Below are positions 1 to 11,577 of a stretch of 64,000 bases of DNA, in pieces; the stretch's first letter is position 1, and every line of letters begins with the position of its first letter. Source of the stretch: Tanytarsus gracilentus (Eukaryota > Arthropoda > Insecta > Diptera > Chironomidae); contig JAXRKN010000040.1 in assembly GCA_038502055.1 (NCBI GenBank), forward strand, positions 4,278,001-4,342,000. Direction: 5' to 3'. Under the pieces are notes generated by a model. That model saw only the letters and a list, made by a program, of their open reading frames with translations, did no database searches and had not been told where the DNA came from. The position numbers and the translations under genes are program-made.

Positions 1-345
1 GTAATTGAAACCTACTCAAGTGTCTTTCAAATGCATCCAAAAACCGAATCAAAAGTCGGATGTATTATGGAAAATTTCCAAAAATCAGATGCCACAAATT
101 TAATTTTATTGAAATTCATTTACGAAGACGCAAGAGGAAATAAATCAATTGACAAAGAATTCTTCTGCAAAAATACAAAGCAAAATGACAAATTAATTGA
201 AGAAAAGATGAGAAAGGGCATTAATTCATGCGTGCCTGATTTTGAGATGGGAAGTCTCTTTGACTCCGACATTGCAGCTGACGAATGTAGAGATGAAAGT
301 TCAGAATTTCCAGTTAAAGTTGCAGTAAGACTTCCAGAGGATTGA
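1..345 (+). CDS. 3' end of an unrecognised protein gene (partial)
   Basis: The frame is open from base 1 to a TGA at 343-345, giving 114 visible codons. The first ATG in frame is at 31, but ten sense codons precede it, so this is more likely a terminal exon or the end of a longer frame than a complete gene. The visible part is polar, with many Lys, Glu, Asp and Asn, and has four cysteines spaced through it (in CIMENF, FFCKN, NSCVPDF and DECRD). That would suit a small secreted disulphide-bonded protein, but the spacing does not match the odorant-binding pattern. There is no membrane segment. An AATAAA at 376-381, about 30 bases after the stop, fits a poly(A) signal and supports a real 3' end. 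I do not recognise the family. No function is proposed. Confidence 0.5.
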   Translation, partial: VIETYSSVFQMHPKTESKVGCIMENFQKSDATNLILLKFIYEDARGNKSIDKEFFCKNTKQNDKLIEEKMRKGINSCVPDFEMGSLFDSDIAADECRDESSEFPVKVAVRLPED

Positions 346-3300
346 AATTATTTGTGCAAGTGAAAAGTAATTGAAAATAAAAATCTGTTTTAATTCTCAC
401 ATAGCTAAACCCGCGCATGAAAAATTAATTAGCAGCAAAAATCTAGAAATGAAGTTGTTGATGAATTTTGATTATGTTTATAGAAAAGTTTATGCAATTC
501 AGCGATGCCAAGGATTAATTTCACGACAATTATTAAGTTTTCCCCCGTTCACATTAAGAAAATTCGCCGAAAAAAAAGAGAATAAAATTAAGCGAGAGGG
601 GAAAAAGACAAATACTAACTGAGAATGCGGAAGACAAAGTTTTTCATTTCTCTCCTATAAACAGCTTAAGCTGTAACTCCGCGGGGAATCCTCGCAACGC
701 TCTTAAGACTTTTTCTCTCTCAATTATTCCGACAAACGGTATTAAATGCACGAGACTTGAGTAAATAGAATGGCTCTAGTGTATTTTTGGATGTGCTGTA
801 ATTTCGTATTCGTCGAGTGATTTGAGTGAGCGAGTTGAGTTTGAAATTGTTGGCATGGGATAATGAGGAACTGTTTGCACGACGTTGATGATAATTTTTA
901 TTCTCAACTTTAAATATATTTCATTTCATTCCCAATGCTGGCACAGTGGAAAAATTTCGTTCCTTGCTGCCATCAATTTGCATTTATAATAGTTTTAATT
1001 TGCATGGCATTGCACATGACACAATATTTACTTAAATTAAAAGTGAATAAATTTCATATCCATTTCATGCGACACAACTCGATGCGGTACTGATCTCTCT
1101 TGCTAAATTTTGGATCATAACGGAGAGAGAGAGAAGAAAAACTTTTCCTTTCCTCGGGATATTCTTCATCGCTTACCTCTCATTTAACAAGATTTTCACG
1201 GCAATTTGAAAGAATTTTTTTCCTCGAGTCCATAACATGAAAAAAGTGAGCGCGGTTCACACTTTCGAGTCGCCTTCAGGGTAGATAAAGAATAAGACAG
1301 AGAATGAAAAACTTTAAGCTTCTAATCAGCTTTTTGAAACAAGATGTTAATGTAATTCATTCTCGACAACGACGACGCCGCCAACAAAATTGACGTTGCG
1401 ATGGATTATCTGAATCTTTTCGATCCTATCCATCTCCCACTCACTCTCCCGCCGCTATGCGCCATGATACATGAAATATTTTCCTTCTTTTCTACTCTCT
1501 TTTGTTTAATTTTAGTTGATCCTATTTTATGTTGATAAGAAGATCAAACTTTCCTCCTCCCTTCCACCCACTCATGGTTTTTATGATTTTCATTTTTTTT
1601 CTTTCGCCTCGACTTTACTTATCGTATTTTCTCTTGCCGAACAACGATTTTTTTTTATTTATGCTCTAAGATCATTAATCAAATGTAATTAAATATTATG
1701 TGCTGTGACGTAGTATGGCACTAACAAAAATTCATTTTTCAAGAAAAAAATTTCGCTTTTTTGTTTTGTAACTTTTTTTTCTTATTCGCTCCCCTCCGCG
1801 AAAACAGATATTAGCGGTTTATCAAGCTGTCATGCTTAGTCAAATTTAAACTTGGTCTTGTTATATTACAACAATACATAAACACATATAAATTCACACT
1901 CGAGATAAATTCAGTTTTATTTATTTTACGTATCTCATGTTTTATGATTAAAGAAGAAAAACTTTTTTATCATAAAAAATTTCCATCAATTTTTCTCCTA
2001 TCAAACTTTCTCTGACGAGAAATGAAAAAATAAATAAATTTGATTTTGCGATAACAAAAGAAAAGCTTTTTCCAATTTTTTATTTCTGCATTGTTTATTT
2101 TTGGGATCACAATCAGTGAAAATTTGTTTTGATTTTCTCTCAATTCCGCCTGTCGCCACATTATTTTATGATTAATTATGAAATTCCATTAAGAGGCGAG
2201 AGAGTGCCATAAAAAATTTTACATTTCCAAAACTTTCCTGCCTATTCATCGAATAAGAATAGAAAAGAAAAATATTTTTTATATCAAAAAATTTCCATCT
2301 CATCATTTCTCACAATTCAAATGAATAATAATGAAAAAATTTTGTTCGATTGTTATTGTGAAGTGAACAATTTTTTTGTGTGAGTTGAAAATTATTTAGA
2401 TTTTCTATGAATGCATTAAAATTGCACAAAATCTAAATTAGGGTTGGGAAATTTTATTTAGAAAAGTGGTAACTGAAATTTTTGGGAGAGCAACACATTT
2501 TTTCATATACATCTAAAAATAGATTCATAATTTCCATGTATTCAAATGAAAATGTCGTCAAATCAATGAAAATTATATTTTTACACACCAAAATTTTTGC
2601 GCCCCTCTAAATCGATAAAGAGACATGAAAATATTTTTATTAGAGCTCTGCTCTCCATTGATTTCGGGTTTTACTTCATATATAAAAATTTTGGGTCTTC
2701 AAAACTTTAATTTTTTTATATGCCTATGAAGTTGTGTTTTTTTTATTAAATTTGAGCTATGAATTTTCATCTGAACATCCAATTAAACGATTCTCTAAGA
2801 AAAATTAAAAAATTAGTCATTTTGAATAAGAACGTTGCGTACCGAACACCCATTTGTTTCGTATTGTAAATAGATTCAAATCAACAGTAATAATTTGAGC
2901 AATTTCTCATATTTTCACACATTGATGATTTGAAGAGATTGCGTAGAGTTTAAATTCCAAAAAGGGTGTTGAGTTGTTACAAAATTGTCAATTTTTGCAC
3001 AAATTTAAACACATTTATTATAAAACTGTTGAATACAAATTTGCTAGTTGAACGTAAGTTCATCAAACTAGGCAATAACTCAATTCCACGTCCCTATTCA
3101 ACTCATCGTCATTTTCCATTCATTTCAAAATGAAATAAAAATCTGAAAGCATTTTTCATTTTTCTTCTCTATCGCACGACATTTGTGGCGGAGTAGTTTA
3201 AATGACATATTTATTCTTGTCAATGGAACGCTTCGCTTTTCCTCTCTATTTACACACTCACACAACGATTTAGATTCTAAGCTTAAAATATTTCCTCGTT

Positions 3301-5604
3301 TTGAAAAACCCAAGTTTATATACATAACACACAATGCTCCATTGTGAGTTGATGAATTGCAAAATTTCACTAGGGATTTGATTGTCAATTTCGTGTACAT
3401 TTTTCAAAAAATCACACAACATCAATCAAAGTGGATAGAGTGAAGAGAATTGCGGAAGGAAGTTGTAAAAGAGTGTGCCATAGTTAATTTAGAGCTCGAG
3501 AGAGACAGAGAGACAGAGTCATTGTCTGTGACATAAATAATCAACAAACCCTAATATAACAGACCTAATTGGAGCTATTTTAATATTAATGATGTAGCAT
3601 TAGTTCCTTTTTTCGTATCACCATCACCGTCGTCGCCATCAAGAACAACAACGGCAAGATTTTTACATTCAACATTGCGAAGCACTCCGCTAATGCTCGT
3701 GTTGTCATTTCCAACAATCTATAGAATGAGTCTCCTTTATTTAGTTGAAAGATGACTGAGAGGAAAAAAGTATAAACTCATTGAAAAGAAGGAGCGAGTT
3801 AATGTAAGAATTGTGTTTTTAGGGCAGCAGAAAAGATTGAAGAAACAATGAAAAAATTCTACGCCTAATTTTAAAATGTTTCAATTGACAATCAAGACCC
3901 AATTTCGTAAATTTTTCTCTCCTCCTTGTCGACATTATCACATCACTCACTCTTCTATTCTCAGCATGTGCGTTTAAAGGAAATAAAGGAAAATGAGGAG
4001 GAATCGTCATTTCTCTCTTTAAAAGTAATCGCTTCAGCAGCAAAATCCTCAACCGATATCGCGAAGTTGATTAAATTGAAAAATGATGATTACATTCCTA
4101 CCCTCAACCACCTCACCGCGTGCTGCTTCCTAGTCGAACTGATATCTCATCCCAATGTTACGCATACAGCGAAATAAAGACGATGTTGTTGATGATGATG
4201 ATGGTTAAAAATGTGTAGAGATATTTTTGAGGGATTATTTTTTTAAATATTTTACAAATCAGACAATTCGCGAGTAACAACTCATTTGGCTAGAATTTTG
4301 TAAATTTTATTTCTGAACATTAAAAAAAGACGAAAAGGGATGTAAAAGAGATATTTTTCGCAGAGCATCACTCAATTTCGTACAATTCATGGTCGTCATT
4401 CGTAAGCAAATCATCATCATCATCATTAGGGATAAGTTTCAATTTACTTTTTCACTCTTCATTCACTTGCTCCGGTAAATAATGAGCTTGCAATTAATAA
4501 TTTTGCTTTACATACTGATTAGCATGAAAAAGATTTTTTATATCGCTTAATAATGATTTTGCGTGTCGATAAAATATTAATATTCATTGCAAACTCACAC
4601 CTTAAAAATTTCCCGAGAATTGCAATCACACACATTTTCACAGCTGCAATTATCATTCCGTTCGAATTAATGTGAAAATGGAAAAGTTCATCGTATATAT
4701 CGATGTAAATCAATCAATTCATACTTCTCTTTCCCCCCTCAGCAAGAGCGATATCAAAACCATTCTACAATGTGGAATAATTAATTAAAATCGTTGCTGT
4801 GAAAATCATTGTCGTTGTCGCACGTTGAGCGAGAAAACGAGAGAAACTTTTCTGCCTTTCGGATTACTGTCGAAGATTCATGTTCGGCAATTTTTCTTGC
4901 CGCTACAAGTTTTTATAGCGTGAGGAAAAAAAATCTCTTCAGACAGAAACGTCAACGAAGTGTCGTTCATGACAATTTTTAATTGCTAAATTGCGTGGAG
5001 GGTTGGTATGGAGGATAGCGACTTATGCCGATATTTCCGACAAGGAAATTTTTTCATTCTCCTTCGAGGGGTGAATGAATTTTCAACAAGTTAGAAAAAG
5101 CGGATCTTCCGCTTCATTAATCGACGCGAAAGTTAATTAAAATTCCTCCTCAACATTGACAATTTCTTCTTTTTTACAACATGCAACAATTTCTTGGATT
5201 TTATTGAGGAATTTTTTAGAAATTATTTTACAACTTTTGAAATAAAAAAAGTTTTAAAAAAATATTTTTTGCAGCAAGAAAAATGGTTAAAATTTAAATA
5301 TTTTTTCAACATAAAATTTCGATTGAGATAAAATCTAAATTTTAGTTTCATTTATAAAAGTATGCATTAGGAATTACTCAGCACACTCAAATTACATGTG
5401 ACAAAAACTCTCACAAAAAATACACAAACATTTCTTTGATTTATCCCTCACTAAAGTTGCGACACGAAAAAAATGAGCGTGTGAGAGCACCAACTGGCGT
5501 CGTAATTGTAAATAAACACATCTAATTAAAGGACATTTGTCACCGAGCAAGGTTTTTCTTTCTCCCTCTTAATGTCTGTTGAATTTACACTCGATTAATC
5601 ATCA
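346..5604. other. Intergenic, no gene seen
   Basis: Apart from the likely poly(A) signal at 376-381, this 5.3 kb is AT-rich noncoding sequence. Open frames are short, low-complexity and rich in Phe, Lys and Ser, with no recognisable domain or plausible exon chain. There are short simple repeats, such as ATG/GAT runs near 4183-4202 and ATC runs near 4411-4427. Confidence 0.6.
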
Positions 5605-6251
5605 TTATAGACGCTTAGCGTATGTTGTAATGTGAGTGTGAGGCGATGTGGGATTCATCAATCGACCGCCACTCTCCTCATCTATTACAATAGAGCTCAC
5701 TCGCATCATTTCGAGTTTTATTGCCATTTTTTTCGGTAAAAGCGCTCGAACAATTGACTGAGCAAACTTTATGTAGCCACGGGATGCACCGTGTTGAAAA
5801 CTCCGCTCCATCAATTGCATGCCTATTGAACGACAACGGTAATTTTCATCGGCTACAAGTGCGTGGATATGAAACGACTCTTGCACATTAAATCGCCGAA
5901 AATATCGAATTCCAGATCCAATCGAGCGTAGAGTTTGAGATATTGTGCCCACTTTTTGTTCGATGTCGTTTTTGCTATAACGTCAGCTGTTGCTTTCGGT
6001 GTATCAATACCGATAATACAAGCACCAACAATGCGATTTGTCTCTCCGTCAACAGCCACAATGCTCATTTCCCCTTCGAGTTCTGCAAGCGTAAACTCTA
6101 AATCTTCCGGCACTGGCTCGTTGTTAATCCAACTGGCGTTGAGAGGCTCATTGGGATAAAAGTGCTTGTTGAATAGCACTTCAATTTCATTGCGATCGGC
6201 ACTTGTCGCGATTCGATGTGTGACGTTGTTGCTAATAGTCGAAAGTGACAT
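5605..6251 (-). pseudogene. AANAT-like (dopamine/arylalkylamine N-acetyltransferase family) copy, frameshifted
   Basis: Two overlapping minus-strand frames together resemble one insect AANAT-like GNAT acetyltransferase. These cytosolic enzymes acetylate dopamine, serotonin and other amines in cuticle sclerotisation and amine inactivation. The first frame (6251 down to about 5890) starts MSLSTISNNVTHRIATSADR and carries the usual N-terminal half (FNKHFYPNEPLNASW, then IVGACIIGID). The second (about 5895 down to the TAA at 5605-5607) carries FHIHALVADENYR and ends SPHTHITTYAKRL, the family's typical C-terminus. The switch lies between DIF and RRFNVQ near 5890-5900 and needs a one-base change of frame. 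The acetyl-CoA loop, normally YRGKGIG, reads YRCRSIG, so two glycines are lost. The copy has no intron. Frameshift plus loop damage favour a pseudogene, possibly an old retrocopy. A single-base assembly error would explain the frameshift but not the lost glycines. Confidence 0.72.
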
Positions 6252-8743
6252 TTACACAATGAACTTTCAGTTATATTTGGAAAAGTACTGAAATAATAAA
6301 TTTTCTTTGTATTGCGCGTTAATTTCAAAGTGACAAGGTTGTGACGTCACAGGTTTATTATTACAATTCTTTTTTGAGCGTGCATGTTTTTCGTCTCTAC
6401 GTTTTTAATTTGTTAATTTATTCGCATACGGTTTTGGTTTTTGTGGCATGTTAGATTTGCAAAATTGTGTGTCTAAAATCAATAAATCTCTCACCCGCAC
6501 CACCCTCTCAAGCATTCTCCCGTATGCTCGCAACACACACTTACTTTCCGACAATTTAATATTAAAATCTCACTCTAGATGAGAAACATCTGATATGTAT
6601 ACACCGGTTGAGGGAGCCGCATCATGTGCGAGTCCTCATACGGTTTTGATACAACACAGAAATATATGTGAGATTGTGAGGAAATTAAATCTGCAAACAG
6701 GGAGTATAGATGAATGTCGAACGACGATGATGGTGTCGGTGGTGGTTGAGTAAAGCAATAAAAAAAATGGCAACAGCATCGAGAGAGCTTTAAATCATAA
6801 ATTGAAAGGCTGACTGGAGAAAATACACACAAAATTCTTCGAATGAGGAGAAAAATCAATTTTGTGAATCCATTTGTGAGTTGGATCTGCACTGTGGGGT
6901 TATTCATCTCAGCTCAGCTCAGAGAACATTCTTTAAATCTCATCGCACACATAAAACCTCTCTTGTCGGATGAGAATCTCTCTCTCACTCACTCTTCAGT
7001 CAGACAGCTAAATTGTTGAATCTGTTTTTCGCTTCACATGTATTCGCATACATTTCATATGCATAGATGTGAGAGCTAAAAGAGAGAAAGAGGGGTTGAT
7101 AGATGGATGGAAAGCGTAAGTAAGAGATTATTTTCACTCTTTTTTTGTTTTAATGAATTCCCGAAAGGATTAAGCTTTTATCTCTATTGCTGCAAATGTT
7201 TTCATTTCGTCTTAAAAACCTGTTGTTCGACTGCCGCTTTCATATGTACGTGTTGCTGGTTCGACATTGATAAATTTTATTCAAGATTTGATATTTAAGA
7301 GTTTCTCATAAAATTTAAACAAGGGAAGGAAAAGTTACAAATTTTCATTCCACAAAAAAGAGTTTACTTTCTTTTAAAGAGAATTGCCAAGTTTAATTCA
7401 TCGTGTAGCTAGCAATTTCTTGATAATTTCAATAAATTTCACACCTGCAGAAAGTGCTAAGACACTTTGAAAGCTGTGAATGAATGTCTGCGATAGGAGA
7501 GAAAATCTCCTGGGGTGAAATTAAAAGGGATTCAAAAGAATGTGTTCGATTTTCCAAAAGACGATTCATCTTTAAGATTTATAACTCGCTTATACAAGTC
7601 GTTCTTCCTTCTCTCCAGTGAAACACTCCCACATTTCTTAAATGCTCACAATTGAAGATTTCTGTGCTCGAAGGTGTTAAAACTTGTAAATTTACTGCTT
7701 GGATTTCATTGCATTTCAAGGGTTGGAAAATTATCTCATGTCTTGAATTGATACTCTTACAAAAGTCTCTACACTATTTGTAAAAATAAAACATGAAGCG
7801 GATGAAAGAGAAAAAAAAACATTGAACAGAAAACTTTTACAATAAAATGCCCTCGACAATTGCTGTGAACAACACATTCCTCCTCTTTACCGTTTATTAC
7901 TCGTAAAATTATCTAGTTCAACAACAGAATTTCACCAGCAATAGGAAAAAAGAAGCACATGAATTCGCAACGGTAAACGACTGAGCTTTTTTTCTGCCAA
8001 ACTGCTTTTGCTATGTAAAAAGAACTTTTCGAATGTTATTTTCATCTCTATGTTTGTCGAAATAGCTATCGGCTATGAAAATAAATTTCGCTCTACTGGC
8101 ACATCTCTCTCTCGCACTGATGTTCACCCTCAATAGACACCTTCTCGACTGATTTTTTTGCCATTTATTGCAGCATGACAAAAGAAAAGAAAAATACTAA
8201 CAAAAGTTTCTTTTACCCGCGAGCGCATCAGCAACAGCAAAAGCTTCACACTTCAAAAAGACACCACCTTTTTTTGAGCTATCATAAGCAGTTGTTAATG
8301 CGGAACAAGAAAAATGTGTCTAAAGCGTCTTGAGAAAGGTGCAGATTTTCATACTTTCGCCATGGCGAAGGAATTTTAATGTTCTTTTAATATATTTTTT
8401 TCTCGCATCTAACAAAAAAAACTTTCTCGTCGCACGTGTGCCGATGTGTGTTGGTGTTAACGATACTTTTGAATTTTTATGAGGATAAATCACTTGAGTG
8501 AAGATATTTTAAACTTTCATGCTACCTTTCTTCCGGGGTGGGAGAAGAAGAAGAAAAACCATTAATTTTCCTTTCTGCCGATATTGTCATTTGCCGAGAG
8601 AGGCTTAGAAGATGCGCGCATCACAATTTGTCTCTCGTTCGCAAATGAAAATCTTTATTAATTTCAGCAAATAAATTTTCGCTTAAACATTCTCCTCAAA
8701 CATCCATCAATTGAACGTAGTTTTGCATAAACCAAAAAATGAC
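6252..8743. other. Intergenic, no gene seen
   Basis: AT-rich noncoding sequence with many short pyrimidine or purine runs such as CTCTCTC and GAGAG. The short open frames on both strands (for example 6575-6907 minus and 7107-7298 plus) have compositions expected from T-rich noncoding DNA and no domain. Confidence 0.55.
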
Positions 8744-8893
8744 TTTAAAAAAAAAAACAAATTTAAAAAAAAAATTTTTTATTAAATTTTTTTTTTTTTT
8801 TTTATTAAAAAAATTTTTTTTTAAAAAAAAAAAAAAAAAAAAATTGGATATAAAAATTTTTTTTTTTTTTTATTTTTATTTAAAAAAAAAAAA

Positions 8894-8937
<44 letters not shown>

Positions 8938-8958
8938 TTTTTTTTTTTTTTTTTTTTT
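8744..8958. repeat. Almost pure A/T block of alternating poly(A) and poly(T) runs
   Basis: Over roughly 215 bases there are only isolated C or G residues. Long A runs alternate with long T runs, so neighbouring blocks are complementary and could pair into hairpins. Normal mixed sequence resumes abruptly at 8959. The reading frames here are only Lys/Phe homopolymers and are not genes. It may be a genuine expanded AT tract or a misassembled homopolymer stretch; the sequence alone cannot decide. Confidence 0.85.
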
Positions 8959-9690
8959 CGTTCGAGTGATTGGTTGATAGGCATTAAGAAGCGATAAAAC
9001 CTCAAAGCATGAAATTCTAATGGAGGTTGCGGAGTGCAAACATAATCATAATAATTTAAGAGATTCTTGGTAAACAAATTTAGAGATGGCAATATGTGCG
9101 GCTGTCTACATGTATTTCCGACACGACCATAGATAATGAATGTGGACAACCACAGACTATCAACACAAATTTCTGCAACCATTAACCATCATTATTCCGT
9201 TCAATAATATCCGCACTCGCATGCAGCATTCATAATAAATCCGTTCATAGAGCTGTACGTACGAAAAATTATTGATAACCAATTTCATGCTTCATCGCTG
9301 CAAACTAATTTTCACACACACACTCTATAACTCAATTTTTTTCCACTCAGCATCGGCTCGACATTGTCCTTAATATTCCATGACCATTTTTTTGTGTGCG
9401 AATTGGTGTTGATGGCATGTTCGCTGCTCACTATGCCCCACGTATGACGTCAACAAGTCATGCATTGATAGCTAAGTATCGAATGGATCGTTAATCATAT
9501 CAAGCACTCTGCTGAGATTTTCGATTATCTTTGGATTATTCACACACATTCTTCGGCCGTGTGGATTGTGTGCTAGTTTTTCTTCTTTTCGCTCTCTGTT
9601 GATGGTAAAATTAAAGCTCTCCACAAAAAAAAATCCTCGTTCAATGGGATAGTGTAAATGACTTTGATTGATTATATGAATTTTCTCTCT

Positions 9691-9705
9691 CACACACACA
9701 CACAC
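9691..9705 (+). repeat. (CA)n microsatellite
   Basis: Seven and a half perfect CA units directly follow a TCTCTCT stretch. Confidence 0.9.
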
Positions 9706-10830
9706 GCTCGTAAGACAAGATAATCGTTAAAGAGAGGGAGAGAGTAAAATTGACCTTTCCATTAAGTAATCGATGATCAAATGAAAAAGAAAATTTCTTT
9801 GCATCAACTGCAAGCTAATTTTTGATCGTAGGGAAAATTTTCCAATAAATTGAATTCAAATTCATTAGATATTGACGACGTGGATGATGATGATGAAAAA
9901 AGAATGAGATGGTTATGTCAGCGAGGGATGTCAAGGAAAGCCATAATGATGATGTGAAGAAAAAAAATTTCTAAAGTGATGAATTGCATATTTTTTAATC
10001 CGAAGACATTGATGTCTATTGAAAAATAAAATATGCATCAACCGCCACTGACAAATTATTCCTTGCTTTTTCGTTAAGATAGCAATTTTTCATTTCTCTC
10101 AACATACAATCATTCGAGGCAAAAATAACAAGAAGGATTTCTATAGAATTTTTATTATCCTTCATTTTACTCACACTCCCATTGATTATCGTACTGTCGT
10201 CGTTGCAATGTTCGCTTGTCAAAAAGAGATTTGGCCGTTTAAAGTGGAGAGGCGAAGAAAATCGATCAAATCTTATTAAAATTCTTATCACAGCCAATTG
10301 CGCGTCCTCCTCATTGAAGACGTTTTTTTCAATATGAAACGCTATCCCTTGTACACAACACAATCATCATCATCGTCCCTCCCCTATTTTTTGTTACTTT
10401 AGCAATTTTAACAACGAGTGAGTAGTCGAAACTCTATTTCATTTTAAGATATTTTGAGAGTAGACGAAAAATGTTGCTTCATTGTTTTATTTTCAGCACA
10501 CACTTATTTTCAAACAGTTTAGAAGAGCAAATGGTGGTCTGACCATCAATTGAAAAATTTACAGAAAATTGATGGAAACAAGGGGTGACAAACTTGGATA
10601 GATTTCTGTACAAATTTAAATATCAGTTTAAAAATTTCAAAAATTTGTACAAAAACTTGAAATTTTTTTCAGTTGAAAAAATTAGAGATAAATTGTAATT
10701 TTTCGATTACTTACTTTGATTATAATTTTTCTGGTACCTTCATTTTTAAATTACAAAAGTACGTTTTGAAAACACTTTAAAAAACGCAGTAAACTTCATA
10801 GAAAAATTTTATTTTCAATAAGTTACCAAA

Positions 10831-10850
10831 AAAGTGAATATCAAAGTAAG
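10831..10850 (+). repeat. Target-site duplication, left copy
   Basis: These 20 bases (aaagtgaatatcaaagtaag) recur exactly at 10940-10959 and bracket the 89-bp retroposon fragment. Exact direct repeats of this length around an insert are typical of target-primed reverse transcription. Confidence 0.85.
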
Positions 10851-10939
10851 ATAAGATTAGATGACGGTTATGAGGCCACTACCAAAGTAGGAGAGACATC
10901 CAACGCAACCACACATGATTGACCCCAGATTCCTCCAAT
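10851..10939 (-). mobile_element. 5'-truncated retroposon copy (same family as 56578-57515)
   Basis: These 89 bases align in reverse complement with the 3' end of the 938-bp element at 56578-57515. Shared blocks include gccactacc, aagtagga and catgattgaccc, with scattered substitutions and small indels. The copy ends in the same AATCT-type tail, here read as agattag at the left edge. It carries only the last 85 or so bases of the element, as expected of 5' truncation during LINE-type retrotransposition. It is flanked by an exact 20-bp direct repeat at 10831-10850 and 10940-10959. Confidence 0.82.
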
Positions 10940-10959
10940 AAAGTGAATATCAAAGTAAG
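10940..10959 (+). repeat. Target-site duplication, right copy
   Basis: An exact copy of 10831-10850 on the other side of the retroposon fragment. Confidence 0.85.
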
Positions 10960-11557
10960 TGAAAAAAATTAAAAGCAACTGAAACTTTTCTTCAGTAAAA
11001 TATTTTTGTAAGAAAAATTTCAGAGCAGAAAACATTAAATGATCAGCATTGCTGTGTACACAAAAAGCTGAAGTTACTTAGCTCTCTTAAAATTGCTTCT
11101 TCATCCTTGATCACATATTTATTTTTCACTCGCACTCCATATATTTATAATCCTCATATATTTATTTGTGCAGCAACAAATATTTGAAGAAGAAAGAATT
11201 GCTAATTTTGTTTTCAGACATTTTTTCATCCCTCCTTCTCTCTATTTTGCTCTTATCCTCGATATTTGTTGAAGAAAACATTTCGACTGAATGGATTCGA
11301 ATCAAATCCTTCTCTTCTTTCTTATTGAATCTAGCGCTGAGTGAGAGAAAGAGAGAGAATAAGCAATGGGAAGATTATATAGAATAGAAAATTGAAATGA
11401 TGACTGCAATGGTTGACTCAATTCTAAATTGAATGGCAATTTTTTTCCCTCAGCATGAAAGTGTTCGGTTCAAGGAGCATCGATAATAGCAGATAATAAG
11501 AAAGATCGTCCGCATTCGTGCTTTCAAATGCACTCTCGAAAAATATATGACCACAAA

Positions 11558-11577
11558 ATTCATTCATTCATTCATTC
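11558..11577 (+). repeat. (ATTC)5 microsatellite
   Basis: Five perfect ATTC units. Confidence 0.9.

Noticed and set aside
5935..6159. A plus-strand frame of 74 codons over the AANAT-like copy
   Set aside because: It is antisense to the first half of the acetyltransferase frame, which has clear family similarity; this is a shadow.
8739..9182. Open frames made of Lys and Phe runs on both strands
   Set aside because: They are translations of poly(A)/poly(T) DNA and have no protein-like sequence.
10286..10310. TATCACAGCCA, matching the 5' end of the miR-2/miR-13 family
   Set aside because: The match stops after the seed region and no upstream arm forms a convincing hairpin, so I do not call a microRNA.
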